Assembly (NCBI RefSeq): GCF_003937945.1
Contig: NZ_RSEC01000009.1
Coordinates: 1-64,000 of the forward strand
DNA: 64,000 nucleotides
Reading direction: 5' to 3'
From: Amycolatopsis eburnea
Lineage (GTDB): Bacteria; Actinomycetota; Actinomycetes; Mycobacteriales; Pseudonocardiaceae
Shown here: positions 51,766 through 59,616 of the stretch, piece by piece
Layout of the letters: the number at the start of each line of letters is the position of its first letter
How positions within the stretch are numbered: the first letter of the stretch is position 1
Position numbers and translations under genes: made by a program
Notes under the pieces: generated by a model
The model's database searches: none
Told to the model about the DNA's origin: nothing
The model's input: the letters and a program-made list of their open reading frames with translations, nothing else

Positions 51766-52284
51766 ATGAGCGAACCGACGCACACCGAGAACCTCGACCA
51801 GAACGGGTCCGCGGCGCTGCCGTGGAGCAGGGCGCGCGACCTCCTCGCGACCCAGACCCCGCACGAAAACCTGACGTTCTTCGTCGGCACCGTCCGCCCC
51901 GACGGCCGCCCGCACGCCGCCGGTGTCGGCGCCATCTGGGTGGACGGCGCGCTGTACTTCAAGGGCGGCCCGGGGACGCGCCGCTCCCGCAACCTCGCGG
52001 CGAACCCGGCGTGCACCGTGTCGGTGCGGCTGAACGGGCTGGACCTGACGATGGAGGGCGAGGCCCACCGCGTCACCGACGCGGCAACGCTGGAGCAGGT
52101 CGCCGCGGTCTTCCGCGAGGGCGGCTGGCCGGCGACCGTGGTCGGCGACGGCCTGGCGGCGCCGTTCACGGCACCGAGCGCGGGCCCGCCGCCGTGGCAC
52201 CTGTACCGGCTGGAGCTGCACCGGGCGATCGGCGTCGCGGGCGCGGAACCGTACGGCGCCAGCCGCTGGGACTTCGCCCACTGA
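51766..52284 (+). CDS. pyridoxamine 5'-phosphate oxidase-fold protein (FMN/F420 binding)
   Basis: This 172-residue split-barrel protein has FFVGTVRPDGRPHAAGVGAI and ALYFKGGPGTRRSRNLAANP, the usual flavin-phosphate-binding blocks of the PNPOx-like/F420 (FDOR-B-like) group. It starts 2 bases after the LLM gene and closes the operon. It may use F420 or FMN; no substrate is known. The class B palindrome follows. Confidence 0.82.
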   Translation: MSEPTHTENLDQNGSAALPWSRARDLLATQTPHENLTFFVGTVRPDGRPHAAGVGAIWVDGALYFKGGPGTRRSRNLAANPACTVSVRLNGLDLTMEGEAHRVTDAATLEQVAAVFREGGWPATVVGDGLAAPFTAPSAGPPPWHLYRLELHRAIGVAGAEPYGASRWDFAH

Positions 52285-52302
52285 CCGCCGGCCCCGGGAC
52301 GA

Positions 52303-52387
52303 GCGCCCCAATGTGGCGTTCGGTGCGTCCAACGCACCCAATGTGGCGTTCGGTGCGTTGGACGCAACCAACGCCACATTGGGGCGC
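52303..52387. repeat. intergenic palindrome, class B (convergent junction)
   Basis: Perfect 18-base outer arms (52303-52320 and 52370-52387) enclose a direct repeat of about 18 bases at 52309 and 52339. It fills the gap between the PNPOx-fold and PucR genes. The outer arm matches 34186-34204. Probable bidirectional terminator. Confidence 0.7.
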
Positions 52388-52400
52388 ATCGGCGGACTCC

Positions 52401-53642
52401 TCAGCGGCTCGGCGGCAGGGAGGCGCGGCGGGCCGCGAGCGCCGCGATGATGCGGGGCAAGCCCGCCGGGTGGAGCGGGTCGATGCCCGTCAGGTCGCGG
52501 ACCTTCCGCAGGCGGTAGTCGACCGTGTTCGGGTGGACGTGCAGGCGGGCCGCCGCGCGGCGGCGGTTCGTGTCCAGCTCCAGGTACGCCGACAGCGTCT
52601 CCACCAGCTCCGGGTGCGCCTCCAGCGGGGCGAGCACCGCGGCCAGGCGGTCGCGCGCCGCGCCGGGGCGGGTCAGCTGGTACTCCACCAGGACGTCGTC
52701 GAGGCGGTACAGGCCCGGCTCGCGGCCGAACCAGCGCAGGACGTCCAGTACCTCGGCCGTCCGGCCGGCCACCACCCGGACCTCCGCGGGCGTCGCCGTC
52801 TCGGCCGCCGCGAGCACGGCGACGCCCGCCGCCCGCCCGGCCGCGTCGAGCACCGCGTGCCAGCCTGGGATGTCCGTCAGCCGGCCCGTCTGCGGGAGCA
52901 GGACCAGGCCGCCCGGGCCGTCCAGGGACGCCAGCACGCCGTCGCCGCAGGCGTGCTCGAACGCCGCCAGGAACCGGCGCAGCTTGCGGCGGACCGCGAT
53001 TTCGGCGTCCACCCCCGGTGACGCCTCGTCGGCGTGCGGCCCGAGTTCGACGCTCAGCACCAGGTACCGCGCCGGCAGCGTGATCCCGGCGCTGCGGGCG
53101 ACGACGTCGACCGGGCCGCCGTCGGCCAGCACCGACAGCAGTGTGCGCCGCGCCGTGTGCTCCTGCCCGACCTTCGTGCGCAGTTCCTCCAGGTAGCCCC
53201 GGGTGACCGCGCCGGTGACCGTGCCGACCCACGCCAGCACCCGGTCGGCCACTTCGAGCAGGTCGGCGACGTCCGAGCCGCTCGCCTCGGCCGAGCCGAC
53301 GGCGAAGATCTCCCGCGCGCCGACGTGGTAGGCGTTCAGCACCGCTTCCAGCGGGAAGCCCTCCTCCGCCCGGCGGACCGCGGACGCGCCGATCTGCCGC
53401 AGCTCGGCGTCGTTCAGCTCGCGGTCCTCGCGCAGGGTCCGCGCGAACGCCCGCACGGCCTGCCGGGTGATGCCCGCGATGTCGCCGGCCAGCTCCTCGA
53501 CCGGCAGCCGCCGGTAGTCGGCGACCTCGGCCTGGATGCGCGTCAGCACCCGGGCGATCAGCTCGGGCTCGTCGCGGGTGAGCCGTTCGTGCACGCGCTG
53601 CCCGCCGAGGGCCAGGTCCGCGCCGGTTTTGTGCTCCGTCAC
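52401..53642 (-). CDS. PucR/CdaR-type transcriptional regulator
   Basis: The 413-residue protein has a helical N-terminal part (about 15-165), a GGDEF-like inactive domain (about 175-305) and a C-terminal HTH_30 (PucR) at about 350-405: LETLSAYLELDTNRRRAAARL then HVHPNTVDYRLRKV. Such proteins respond to small metabolites and control catabolic genes. The GTG start follows GAGGGGAT. It is divergent from the SGNH hydrolase with 105 bases between and convergent to the F420 operon, so its target is unclear. Confidence 0.85.
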   Translation of the reverse strand: MTEHKTGADLALGGQRVHERLTRDEPELIARVLTRIQAEVADYRRLPVEELAGDIAGITRQAVRAFARTLREDRELNDAELRQIGASAVRRAEEGFPLEAVLNAYHVGAREIFAVGSAEASGSDVADLLEVADRVLAWVGTVTGAVTRGYLEELRTKVGQEHTARRTLLSVLADGGPVDVVARSAGITLPARYLVLSVELGPHADEASPGVDAEIAVRRKLRRFLAAFEHACGDGVLASLDGPGGLVLLPQTGRLTDIPGWHAVLDAAGRAAGVAVLAAAETATPAEVRVVAGRTAEVLDVLRWFGREPGLYRLDDVLVEYQLTRPGAARDRLAAVLAPLEAHPELVETLSAYLELDTNRRRAAARLHVHPNTVDYRLRKVRDLTGIDPLHPAGLPRIIAALAARRASLPPSR

Positions 53643-53747
53643 AACCGATCCCCTCGTTCTCTGCCCGGATTCCCAGTCAATCCGGCCACCCGCGGTGCCG
53701 ATGGTGTCACGGAGACCAGCCATCGGCACAACGTCAAGGAGGACGGC

Positions 53748-54596
53748 GTGCGAGTGAGGACACCGGCGTTCATCACGATCTTGGTCACCGCGCTGACGCT
53801 CACGACGGCGGGCACCGCGACCGCCGCGAGCGGCGAGTACGTGGCGCTCGGGGACTCGGCCGCGGCCGGCCCGCTGATCCTGCCCCCGGACCTCTCGTCC
53901 CCGGGCTGCCTCCGGTCGCTCGCGGACTACCCGCACGTCGCCGCGTCGCAGCTCGGCGTGCCGCTCAAGGACGTGACGTGCTCCGGGGCGACGACCGCGG
54001 ACATGTACGCGCCGCAGTCGACGGAGACCGGCCCGGTGCCGCCGCAGCTGGACGCGCTCAGCGCCGCCACGCGGACGGTGACCGTGACGATCGGCGGCAA
54101 CGACGTCGGCCTGGTCGGCGCCGCGACCAGCTGCATCAACCTGCTACCCGGCATCAACCCGGACTGCGTCGACCGGTACACCGCCGGCGGCCACGACCAG
54201 CTGGCCGAGAAGATCGCCGCGTTCGAACCGACGTGGGGCGCGCTGCTGGACGCGATCCACGCGAAGGCCCCGAACGCGGACGTCTACCTCGCCGGCTACG
54301 GCACCTACCTGCCGCACAACGGGTGCTGGCCGATCGCGCCACTCACCCCGCGCGACGCGAACTACATCCAGGGCAGCATCGACAAGACGAACGCGGCACT
54401 GGCCCGCCAGGCGGCCGCGCACGACGCGCGGTACGTCGACGTCCGGACGGCCTCGATCGGGCACGACGTCTGCAAGCTGCCCGGCGTGAAGTGGTTCGAG
54501 AGCGTGATCCCGACCGCGGTCGCGGCGCCGCTGCACCCGAACGCGACCGGCATGCGCCACATCGGCGCCCTGGTGGCCGCGACGATCGGCGGCTGA
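53748..54596 (+). CDS. secreted SGNH/GDSL hydrolase
   Basis: This 282-residue protein has a Sec signal (about residues 1-27) and the SGNH blocks: GDSAAAG with the nucleophilic Ser, VTCSGATTADMY, IGGNDVG and late HPNATG with the catalytic His. It resembles Streptomyces secreted lipases/esterases of the SGNH type, with paired Cys residues (for example around CINLLPGINPDC) that could form disulphides. GTG start after AAGGAGG. It probably hydrolyses esters outside the cell. Confidence 0.88.
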   Translation: MRVRTPAFITILVTALTLTTAGTATAASGEYVALGDSAAAGPLILPPDLSSPGCLRSLADYPHVAASQLGVPLKDVTCSGATTADMYAPQSTETGPVPPQLDALSAATRTVTVTIGGNDVGLVGAATSCINLLPGINPDCVDRYTAGGHDQLAEKIAAFEPTWGALLDAIHAKAPNADVYLAGYGTYLPHNGCWPIAPLTPRDANYIQGSIDKTNAALARQAAAHDARYVDVRTASIGHDVCKLPGVKWFESVIPTAVAAPLHPNATGMRHIGALVAATIGG

Positions 54597-54674
54597 GGAG
54601 GGGGTTCGTCGCCGGCTCCGCGAGGCCGGGCACGGGCGCAGCCGGTCCGGCCGGTGCCGGTGTGGCGGCGGATC

Positions 54675-54725
54675 GACCGGAGTGGCCAACACACCGCAAA
54701 CCCGGACGTGTTGGCCGCTCCGGTC
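54675..54725. repeat. intergenic palindrome, class D (convergent junction)
   Basis: Eighteen-base arms (54675-54692 and 54708-54725) pair with one G-T difference; a further partial arm follows to about 54747. It is a copy of 29271-29321 and lies between the SGNH gene and the convergent membrane protein gene. Confidence 0.65.
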
Positions 54726-54769
54726 GTTGTGTTGGCCGTTCCGGTCGGCGCGAACCCCGAAGTCGTGAA

Positions 54770-55159
54770 CTACATCCCGGCCCGGGTCAGGCGCGGCCGG
54801 GCGGTGACCTCCGCCGGACGGCGCGGCGCAGGTACCCGCACCGGCATCCGCCGCGGCCTGACCCGGGCCACGAGCCCCACCAAGACCGTCACCCCGAGCA
54901 CGCCCGCAGCCACCGCCGAAGCCGCGTCGAACCGCAGCTCGCCAGCGCGGCCGAGCACGAAGCCCGAATCCAGCGCCCACGCCACCGCCGCGACCCCGAT
55001 CGCGGCGGCGGCCGTGCTCCAGAACGCCGTCAGGAGCACCACCAGACCCAACGTCACCAGCGCGTACCACGGGAACCGGGTCGCGCCGGCGACGTCGGCC
55101 AGCGCCACCGCGACGACCGCGGCCACGCACCCCGCCGGGAATCCGAAGCCACCACTCAT
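54770..55159 (-). CDS. small integral membrane protein, unknown function
   Basis: The 129-residue protein has four hydrophobic segments (FPAGCVAAVVAVALADVAGA, YALVTLGLVVLLTAFWS, AAIGVAAVAWALD, VAAGVLGVTVLVGLVA) and a basic tail with repeated Pro-Arg. No family recognised. The ATG at 55159 is preceded by a GGGGGC site; an upstream start at 55207 is possible but has no ribosome site. A lone gene. Confidence 0.6.
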   Translation of the reverse strand: MSGGFGFPAGCVAAVVAVALADVAGATRFPWYALVTLGLVVLLTAFWSTAAAAIGVAAVAWALDSGFVLGRAGELRFDAASAVAAGVLGVTVLVGLVARVRPRRMPVRVPAPRRPAEVTARPRLTRAGM

Positions 55160-55240
55160 GCCCCCAGTAAGACCGCCGAACCGGGGCGAGAACGTGAGCC
55201 AGGACACCTTTCCTACAGCCCGGCGCCGGATCTTGACGCG

Positions 55241-56107
55241 CTATTGACCCGTCACGCGCCCGATCGCGTCGGCGATCTCCGGCCAGACCGCGCGCGGCAG
55301 GTTGTGGCCCATGCCCGGGATGACGAGCAGCTCCGCGCCCGGGATCGCCGCCGCCGTCGCCTTGCCGCCGCTGACGTTGATCAGCGGGTCGGCGTCGCCG
55401 TGGATGACCAGTGCCGGCAGCCGGACCTCGCGCAGGCCGGCCGTGCGGTCGCCGGAGGCCACCACCGCGGCCGCGTGGCGCAGCGTGCCGACCGGGTGGC
55501 GGGCGCGGTCGTAGTGCAGCGTGGCCTTGGCCAGCAGGAACGCCTCGTCGTCCGGGTAGCCGGGGGAGCCGAGCCGCCGGTAGCCCTCGACGCTGTCGGC
55601 GAGCGCCTGCTCGCGGGTCGACGCCGGCGGCCGCGCCAGCAGGCCCAGCGCCCACGGCTCGGCCTGGCCGACGCCGGGGTCGCCGGTGGTCGACATGATG
55701 GACGTGACGGACCGCAGCCGGTCCGGGTGGTCGATGGCCAGCTGCTGCACGATCATCCCGCCCATCGACGCGCCCACGACGTGCGCGCGGCCGATGCCGA
55801 GCGCGTCGAACAGCCCGACGGCGTCGTCGGCCAGGTCGGACAGCAGGTACGGCGCCGTCGCCAGGTCGCCCGCGGCGAGCGCGGCCAGGTCCGGCGCGGG
55901 CAGGTGGTCGAGCCAGGTGGAGAGCCCGACGTCCCGGTTGTCGTAGCGCACGACGAAGAACCCGCGGCCGGCCAGCAGCGCGCAGAAGTCGTCCTCCCAG
56001 GTGATCATCTGGGCGCCCAGGCCCATCACCAGGACCAGCGGCGGGGCCGCCGGGTCGCCGAAGGTGTCGTACTCGAGCTCGAGACCGTTGGCCTGTGCGC
56101 GTGCCAT
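55241..56107 (-). CDS. alpha/beta-fold hydrolase
   Basis: The 288-residue protein shows the lipase/esterase elbow VVGASMGGMIVQQ with the Ser nucleophile, an oxyanion region LVMGLGAQMITWEDDF, the acid in VIHGDADPLI and the final His in PGMGHNLPRA. It is similar in type to the aclacinomycin methylesterase group. No signal peptide. Divergent from the TetR gene at 56175, with 67 bases between, so that regulator probably controls it. Confidence 0.85.
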   Translation of the reverse strand: MARAQANGLELEYDTFGDPAAPPLVLVMGLGAQMITWEDDFCALLAGRGFFVVRYDNRDVGLSTWLDHLPAPDLAALAAGDLATAPYLLSDLADDAVGLFDALGIGRAHVVGASMGGMIVQQLAIDHPDRLRSVTSIMSTTGDPGVGQAEPWALGLLARPPASTREQALADSVEGYRRLGSPGYPDDEAFLLAKATLHYDRARHPVGTLRHAAAVVASGDRTAGLREVRLPALVIHGDADPLINVSGGKATAAAIPGAELLVIPGMGHNLPRAVWPEIADAIGRVTGQ

Positions 56108-56174
56108 ACCCCGATCCTGCCGTACCCGTTCGAAGCTGGCACCGGCACGGGCGGTGCGGTTACCGTTACGCCCC

Positions 56175-56900
56175 ATGCCTCCTTCAACCTCGGGCACGGG
56201 CCAGCGGCCCCGGTCGCGGGCCGCGGCGGGCCTGCCGGCGCTCACGGCCGACCGCATCGTCACGGCGGCCACGGCGCTGACCGCGGAGCGCGGCCTCGAC
56301 AACTGGACGCTGCGCGAGCTCGCCCGCGCGGTCGAGGCCTACCCGGCGGTGATCTACCACCACGTCGGCGACCGCGACGCCGTGGTGAACGCCGTCGTCG
56401 ACCGGGTGGTCGGCCTGCTGGAGCTGCCCGACGAGGAGCTGCCGTGGGCCGAGTGGTTCACCGAGCTGCTGGCCGGCCTGCGCGCCCTGCTGCGGACCTA
56501 CCCGGGCTGTGCGCGGCGGCTCGCGCTCTTCGGCCCGTCCGTCAAGGCCGCGACGCGCAGCATCGACGCCGGCATCGGCGTGCTGCTGCGGGCGGGGTTC
56601 GGCCGCGAGAGCGTGCTGGCCTACAACCTGCTGCTGATGACCGCGTGCCAGTTCGTCGCGATGGAGGACGACCGCGACGGCGCGCTCGCCCTGCGGATCG
56701 ACAACACCGAGGAGTACGCGAGCTACCGCGAGCGGGCCGACCTGCCGGGCATGGCCGAGCTGGGCAACGCGATGCACGACCTGATGGGCGATCCCGAGCT
56801 CGCCGCGGGCTACTACGCCCAGCTCTACGACTACGCGGTCGGCCGCTGCCTCGACGGCCTCGCCCACCGCCTGGACGAACTACGCGAAGCGGACAGCTGA
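56175..56900 (+). CDS. TetR/AcrR-family regulator
   Basis: The 241-residue protein has the TetR HTH at about residues 25-75 (TLRELARAVEAYPAVIYHHV) and a C-terminal ligand domain of the TetR_C type. The EAYPAVIYHHVGDRDAVV form is typical of regulators close to alpha/beta hydrolase genes. It is divergent from the hydrolase gene and likely represses it. ATG start follows CGCCCC, no strong ribosome site, so it may be leaderless. Confidence 0.85.
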   Translation: MPPSTSGTGQRPRSRAAAGLPALTADRIVTAATALTAERGLDNWTLRELARAVEAYPAVIYHHVGDRDAVVNAVVDRVVGLLELPDEELPWAEWFTELLAGLRALLRTYPGCARRLALFGPSVKAATRSIDAGIGVLLRAGFGRESVLAYNLLLMTACQFVAMEDDRDGALALRIDNTEEYASYRERADLPGMAELGNAMHDLMGDPELAAGYYAQLYDYAVGRCLDGLAHRLDELREADS

Positions 56901-56929
56901 GGGTTGACAGCGACTTGACAGCGCCCCGG

Positions 56930-57016
56930 CGTACCGTGGACGTGCGTCGGTGGTTCGCCCATCGACCCGGAGCCCCCGGCGCCCTCCTCCCCCTCGTGGC
57001 GTCGGGGGCTCCGGTC
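56930..57016 (+). ncRNA. possible 6C-type small RNA
   Basis: Between two convergent TetR genes lies a structured stretch. Hairpin one is GTCGGTGG-TTCGC-CCATCGAC (56946-56966). Hairpin two has 17-base arms with one mismatch (56967-56983 and 56998-57014) around the C-rich loop CTCCTCCCCCTCGT. A TTGACA appears twice just before, at 56904 and 56915. The layout, a UUCG-like hairpin followed by a long stem with a CCUCCUCCCC loop, recalls the actinobacterial 6C RNA, which binds mRNAs by C-rich loops. I am working from memory of that family. The second hairpin could otherwise be a plain bidirectional terminator. Confidence 0.45.
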
Positions 57017-57026
57017 TGTCCACGCT

Positions 57027-57674
57027 CTACTCGCGACCCTGGCGCGGTGCCGGCGGCACGGCCCGGATCGCCGGGAAGACCTCGCCGACGAGGGTGACGA
57101 GCGACTTCGACAGCAGCAGGTGCACCTGGTCCCGCGTCAGCGACCCGCGCACGAGCCATTCCCGCCCGGCCGCCTTCACCATCCCGCCGAACGCGCGCAC
57201 GAGCGCGTTCAGCTCCGGCCCGTGGTCGCTTTCGCTCGACAGCCCGACGGCTTCGAGCACGCGGTCGGCCGATTCGCGGTCGGCTTCCTCGAGGATCCGT
57301 TCCACTTCGAGGTCGCGCCCGATGCCCTCCGGCGCGATCGCGGCCAGCCACATCCGCTCCTGGCTGGTGACCATGTCGAGGAACCACTCGATGGCGACGT
57401 CGGCACGCAGTTCGAGCGGCCCGTCCGGGAGGATCTCGACGGCCAGCCGCGGCACGGTCAGCGCGCGGCGGATGATTTCCAGGTACAGCTCGCGTTTCGT
57501 GCCGAAGTAGTGGTTGATCAGCCCGCGCGCGACGCCCGCCGCGGCGGCGATGTCCGAAGTGGACACTTCGGAGTAGGGACGGTCACCGAACAGCCGCGCG
57601 GCGCAGGCGTAGATCTGTTCCTTCCGTTCGTCCGGTTCCAGTCTTCGCCATCTCGGCGCCGGCTCGGTGTTCAT
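57027..57674 (-). CDS. TetR-family regulator
   Basis: The 215-residue protein has the HTH SEVSTSDIAAAAGVARGLIN at about 35-60 and a helical C-terminal domain of the kind seen in KstR2-like or AcrR-like proteins (HYFGTKRELYLEIIRRAL). The ATG at 57674 was chosen by fit to the family; a longer frame would run into the repeat region. It is separated from the davB 3' end by 250 bases of duplicated and palindromic DNA. Its target is not evident. Confidence 0.83.
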   Translation of the reverse strand: MNTEPAPRWRRLEPDERKEQIYACAARLFGDRPYSEVSTSDIAAAAGVARGLINHYFGTKRELYLEIIRRALTVPRLAVEILPDGPLELRADVAIEWFLDMVTSQERMWLAAIAPEGIGRDLEVERILEEADRESADRVLEAVGLSSESDHGPELNALVRAFGGMVKAAGREWLVRGSLTRDQVHLLLSKSLVTLVGEVFPAIRAVPPAPRQGRE

Positions 57675-57745
57675 GGTCCCATCGTCGCACGGCGGGTTGA
57701 GCCGGGCAGCTCGGTCCGCACGTTGCCGGACGCGGTGCCACGATC

Positions 57746-57786
57746 GGGGCACGGTCAGTCCGGGAGCGTGATCGGGGCGAGGTCGT
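57746..57786. repeat. 41-base direct repeat, copy 1
   Basis: This 41-base stretch is identical to 57916-57956, which is the 3' end of davB. Copy 1 therefore repeats the codons for the davB C-terminal end (DLAPITLPD and stop) without the gene. The two copies are 170 bases apart and enclose the hairpin at 57860-57912. Confidence 0.85.
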
Positions 57787-57859
57787 GGGTCACTCGTCGG
57801 GCACGACGGCCGGTTCGGAGCCGGGCGCCGGGCTGAAGGGCCCGTTGGGTGCATGTGGC

Positions 57860-57912
57860 GCGCTGAAGGGGACTTTCAGCTCGTCTGATGCGAGGAGAGT
57901 CCCCTTCAGCGC
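57860..57912. repeat. intergenic palindrome, class F (after davB)
   Basis: Perfect 15-base arms (57860-57874 and 57898-57912) contain the core TGAAGGGGACTTTCA, related to classes A and C. The palindrome is 13 bases past the davB stop and so may end that operon's transcript. Confidence 0.65.
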
Positions 57913-57915
57913 ACG

Positions 57916-57956
57916 GGGGCACGGTCAGTCCGGGAGCGTGATCGGGGCGAGGTCGT
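57916..57956. repeat. 41-base direct repeat, copy 2 (davB 3' end)
   Basis: Identical to 57746-57786. This copy is in place as the end of the davB coding sequence plus 9 bases. See copy 1. Confidence 0.85.
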
Positions 57957-59616
57957 CGAAGACGTCCCCGGGCCCCGGGTTCACCGGATCGGTGCGGCCG
58001 CCGAAGTGGTGCAGCACGCCCCACACCGCGTTGAGCGCCGTCTGCACCGCGCCCTCGGCCCAGCCCGCCGTCCACGAGACGTCGTCGCCGGCCAGGAACA
58101 GGCCCCGGTACCGCGGCTCCAGCTGGTCCTGCGCGAAGTGCGTGAACAGCCGGTGCTGGTAGCGGTAGTGGCCGGGCAGGTTGGCCTTGAACGCGCCCAT
58201 GAAGTGCGGTTCCGCCTCCCACGACACGGTCACCGGGTCACCGATGATGTGCCGCCGGACGTCGACGCCGGGGTAGATCTCGCGCAGGGACTGCAGCATC
58301 ACCTCGACGCGCTCGGACACCGACAGCGGCAGCCACTTCAGCGAGTCGTCGGCCCAGGTGTAGGACAGGCAGATGACCGCCGGGGAGTCCGGCGCGGACC
58401 CGAGCAGGTAGGTGCCGCGCGGCATCCGGTCGGTGAGCGTCATGCTCATCGCGTCACGCCCGGTCACCGGATCGCGGTCCAGCCAGAACGGGCGGTCGAC
58501 CGGCACGAACACCTTCGACGACGCCATGTAGTGCGTGCGCTCGATCGCCGTCCAGTGGTCGATCGGGAACAGCTCGGCGTCGCATTCGATCTTGGACAGC
58601 AGCAGCCAGCTCTGCGCGGTGAACACCGCCGCGGGGAACGTCCGGATGTGGCCCTCGGTGTCGGTCACCGTGATGTTGTTCGGCGCGGTGCGGTGCAGCC
58701 GCGCGACGCCGGGCTGCGGCCGTCCACCGTGGAGCGAGCCGAGGCTGGTGCCCGCCGGCCAGAAAGCGATCTCTTCCGGCGCGTGCTCCCACAGCCGCAG
58801 CGGCAGCTGCCTGCTGCCGCCGACGATGCTGCGGTGCTCGTCGTCGGCTCCGGTGTAGACCACGCGCAGGATTTCGAGGATGGAGTTCGGGAAGTCGGTG
58901 TCCCAGCCGCCGGTGCCGAAGCCGACCTGGCCGAAGATCTCGCGGTGGCGGAAGGAGGCGAACGCGGGGGAGTCGCAGAGGAAGCCGTAGAACGTCTGGT
59001 TGTCCAGCCGCGGCACGAGCTCGTTCCACAGCCGCTTGATCGTCTTCGCGTCGCGGTCGCGGATCGCCGTCTGCATCTCGGCGAAGGACGCGTGCTCGGC
59101 GAGCGTCCGGTCCCAGGCCGCGGCGACCTCGGCGTAGACGCCGGGCAGGTCCGCGGGCGTGCGCGCGTAGTGGCTCTGTCCTTTGAGGTCCACGACCGTG
59201 CTCGGCGTCCCGGGCGCCAAGGGGTTCGGGAACGGGACCGTTTCGAGGCCGACCTTGTCGATGTAGTGGTACAGCGCGGTCGACGCGGGCGGGAAGCGCA
59301 TCGCGCCCATCTCCGCGACGACGTCGTCCGGGCAGCCGGGGAAGCGCACGGTGCGCAGCCGCCCGCCGATTTCGTCGATTTCGTAGACGACCGGCCGCAG
59401 GCCGAGCTTCATCAGTTCGTACGCGGTGACGATGCCGGACAGGCCGCCGCCGATCACCGCGACTTCGCTGCCGTACCGCTCCGCCGGGACCGAGCCCAGC
59501 CCGGCCGGGTGGGCGAGGTAGTCGTCGTAGGCGAACGGGAAGTCGGGGCCGAACATCGTGATCGGGCGGCCCGGCGGTTCTTCGTGGTGGATCGCGGTCG
59601 GGACGGCGGAGGTCAT
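57925..59616 (-). CDS. davB: L-lysine 2-monooxygenase
   Basis: The 563-residue FAD enzyme oxidatively decarboxylates L-lysine to 5-aminovaleramide. It matches Pseudomonas putida DavB closely as I recall it: the start PITMFGPDFPFAYDDYLAHP and GLGSVPAERYG, the FAD motif GGGLSG at 56-61, YELMKLGLRPVVYE, QVGFGTGGWDTDFPNSILEI and the C-terminal GPGDVFDDLAPI. Length also matches. Next upstream in the operon is davA, which hydrolyses its product, and before that a permease; this order supports lysine rather than tryptophan or phenylalanine as substrate. Start ATG at 59616 overlaps the davA stop by 4 bases. The last 41 bases of the gene region are duplicated downstream. Confidence 0.92.
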   Translation of the reverse strand: MTSAVPTAIHHEEPPGRPITMFGPDFPFAYDDYLAHPAGLGSVPAERYGSEVAVIGGGLSGIVTAYELMKLGLRPVVYEIDEIGGRLRTVRFPGCPDDVVAEMGAMRFPPASTALYHYIDKVGLETVPFPNPLAPGTPSTVVDLKGQSHYARTPADLPGVYAEVAAAWDRTLAEHASFAEMQTAIRDRDAKTIKRLWNELVPRLDNQTFYGFLCDSPAFASFRHREIFGQVGFGTGGWDTDFPNSILEILRVVYTGADDEHRSIVGGSRQLPLRLWEHAPEEIAFWPAGTSLGSLHGGRPQPGVARLHRTAPNNITVTDTEGHIRTFPAAVFTAQSWLLLSKIECDAELFPIDHWTAIERTHYMASSKVFVPVDRPFWLDRDPVTGRDAMSMTLTDRMPRGTYLLGSAPDSPAVICLSYTWADDSLKWLPLSVSERVEVMLQSLREIYPGVDVRRHIIGDPVTVSWEAEPHFMGAFKANLPGHYRYQHRLFTHFAQDQLEPRYRGLFLAGDDVSWTAGWAEGAVQTALNAVWGVLHHFGGRTDPVNPGPGDVFDDLAPITLPD

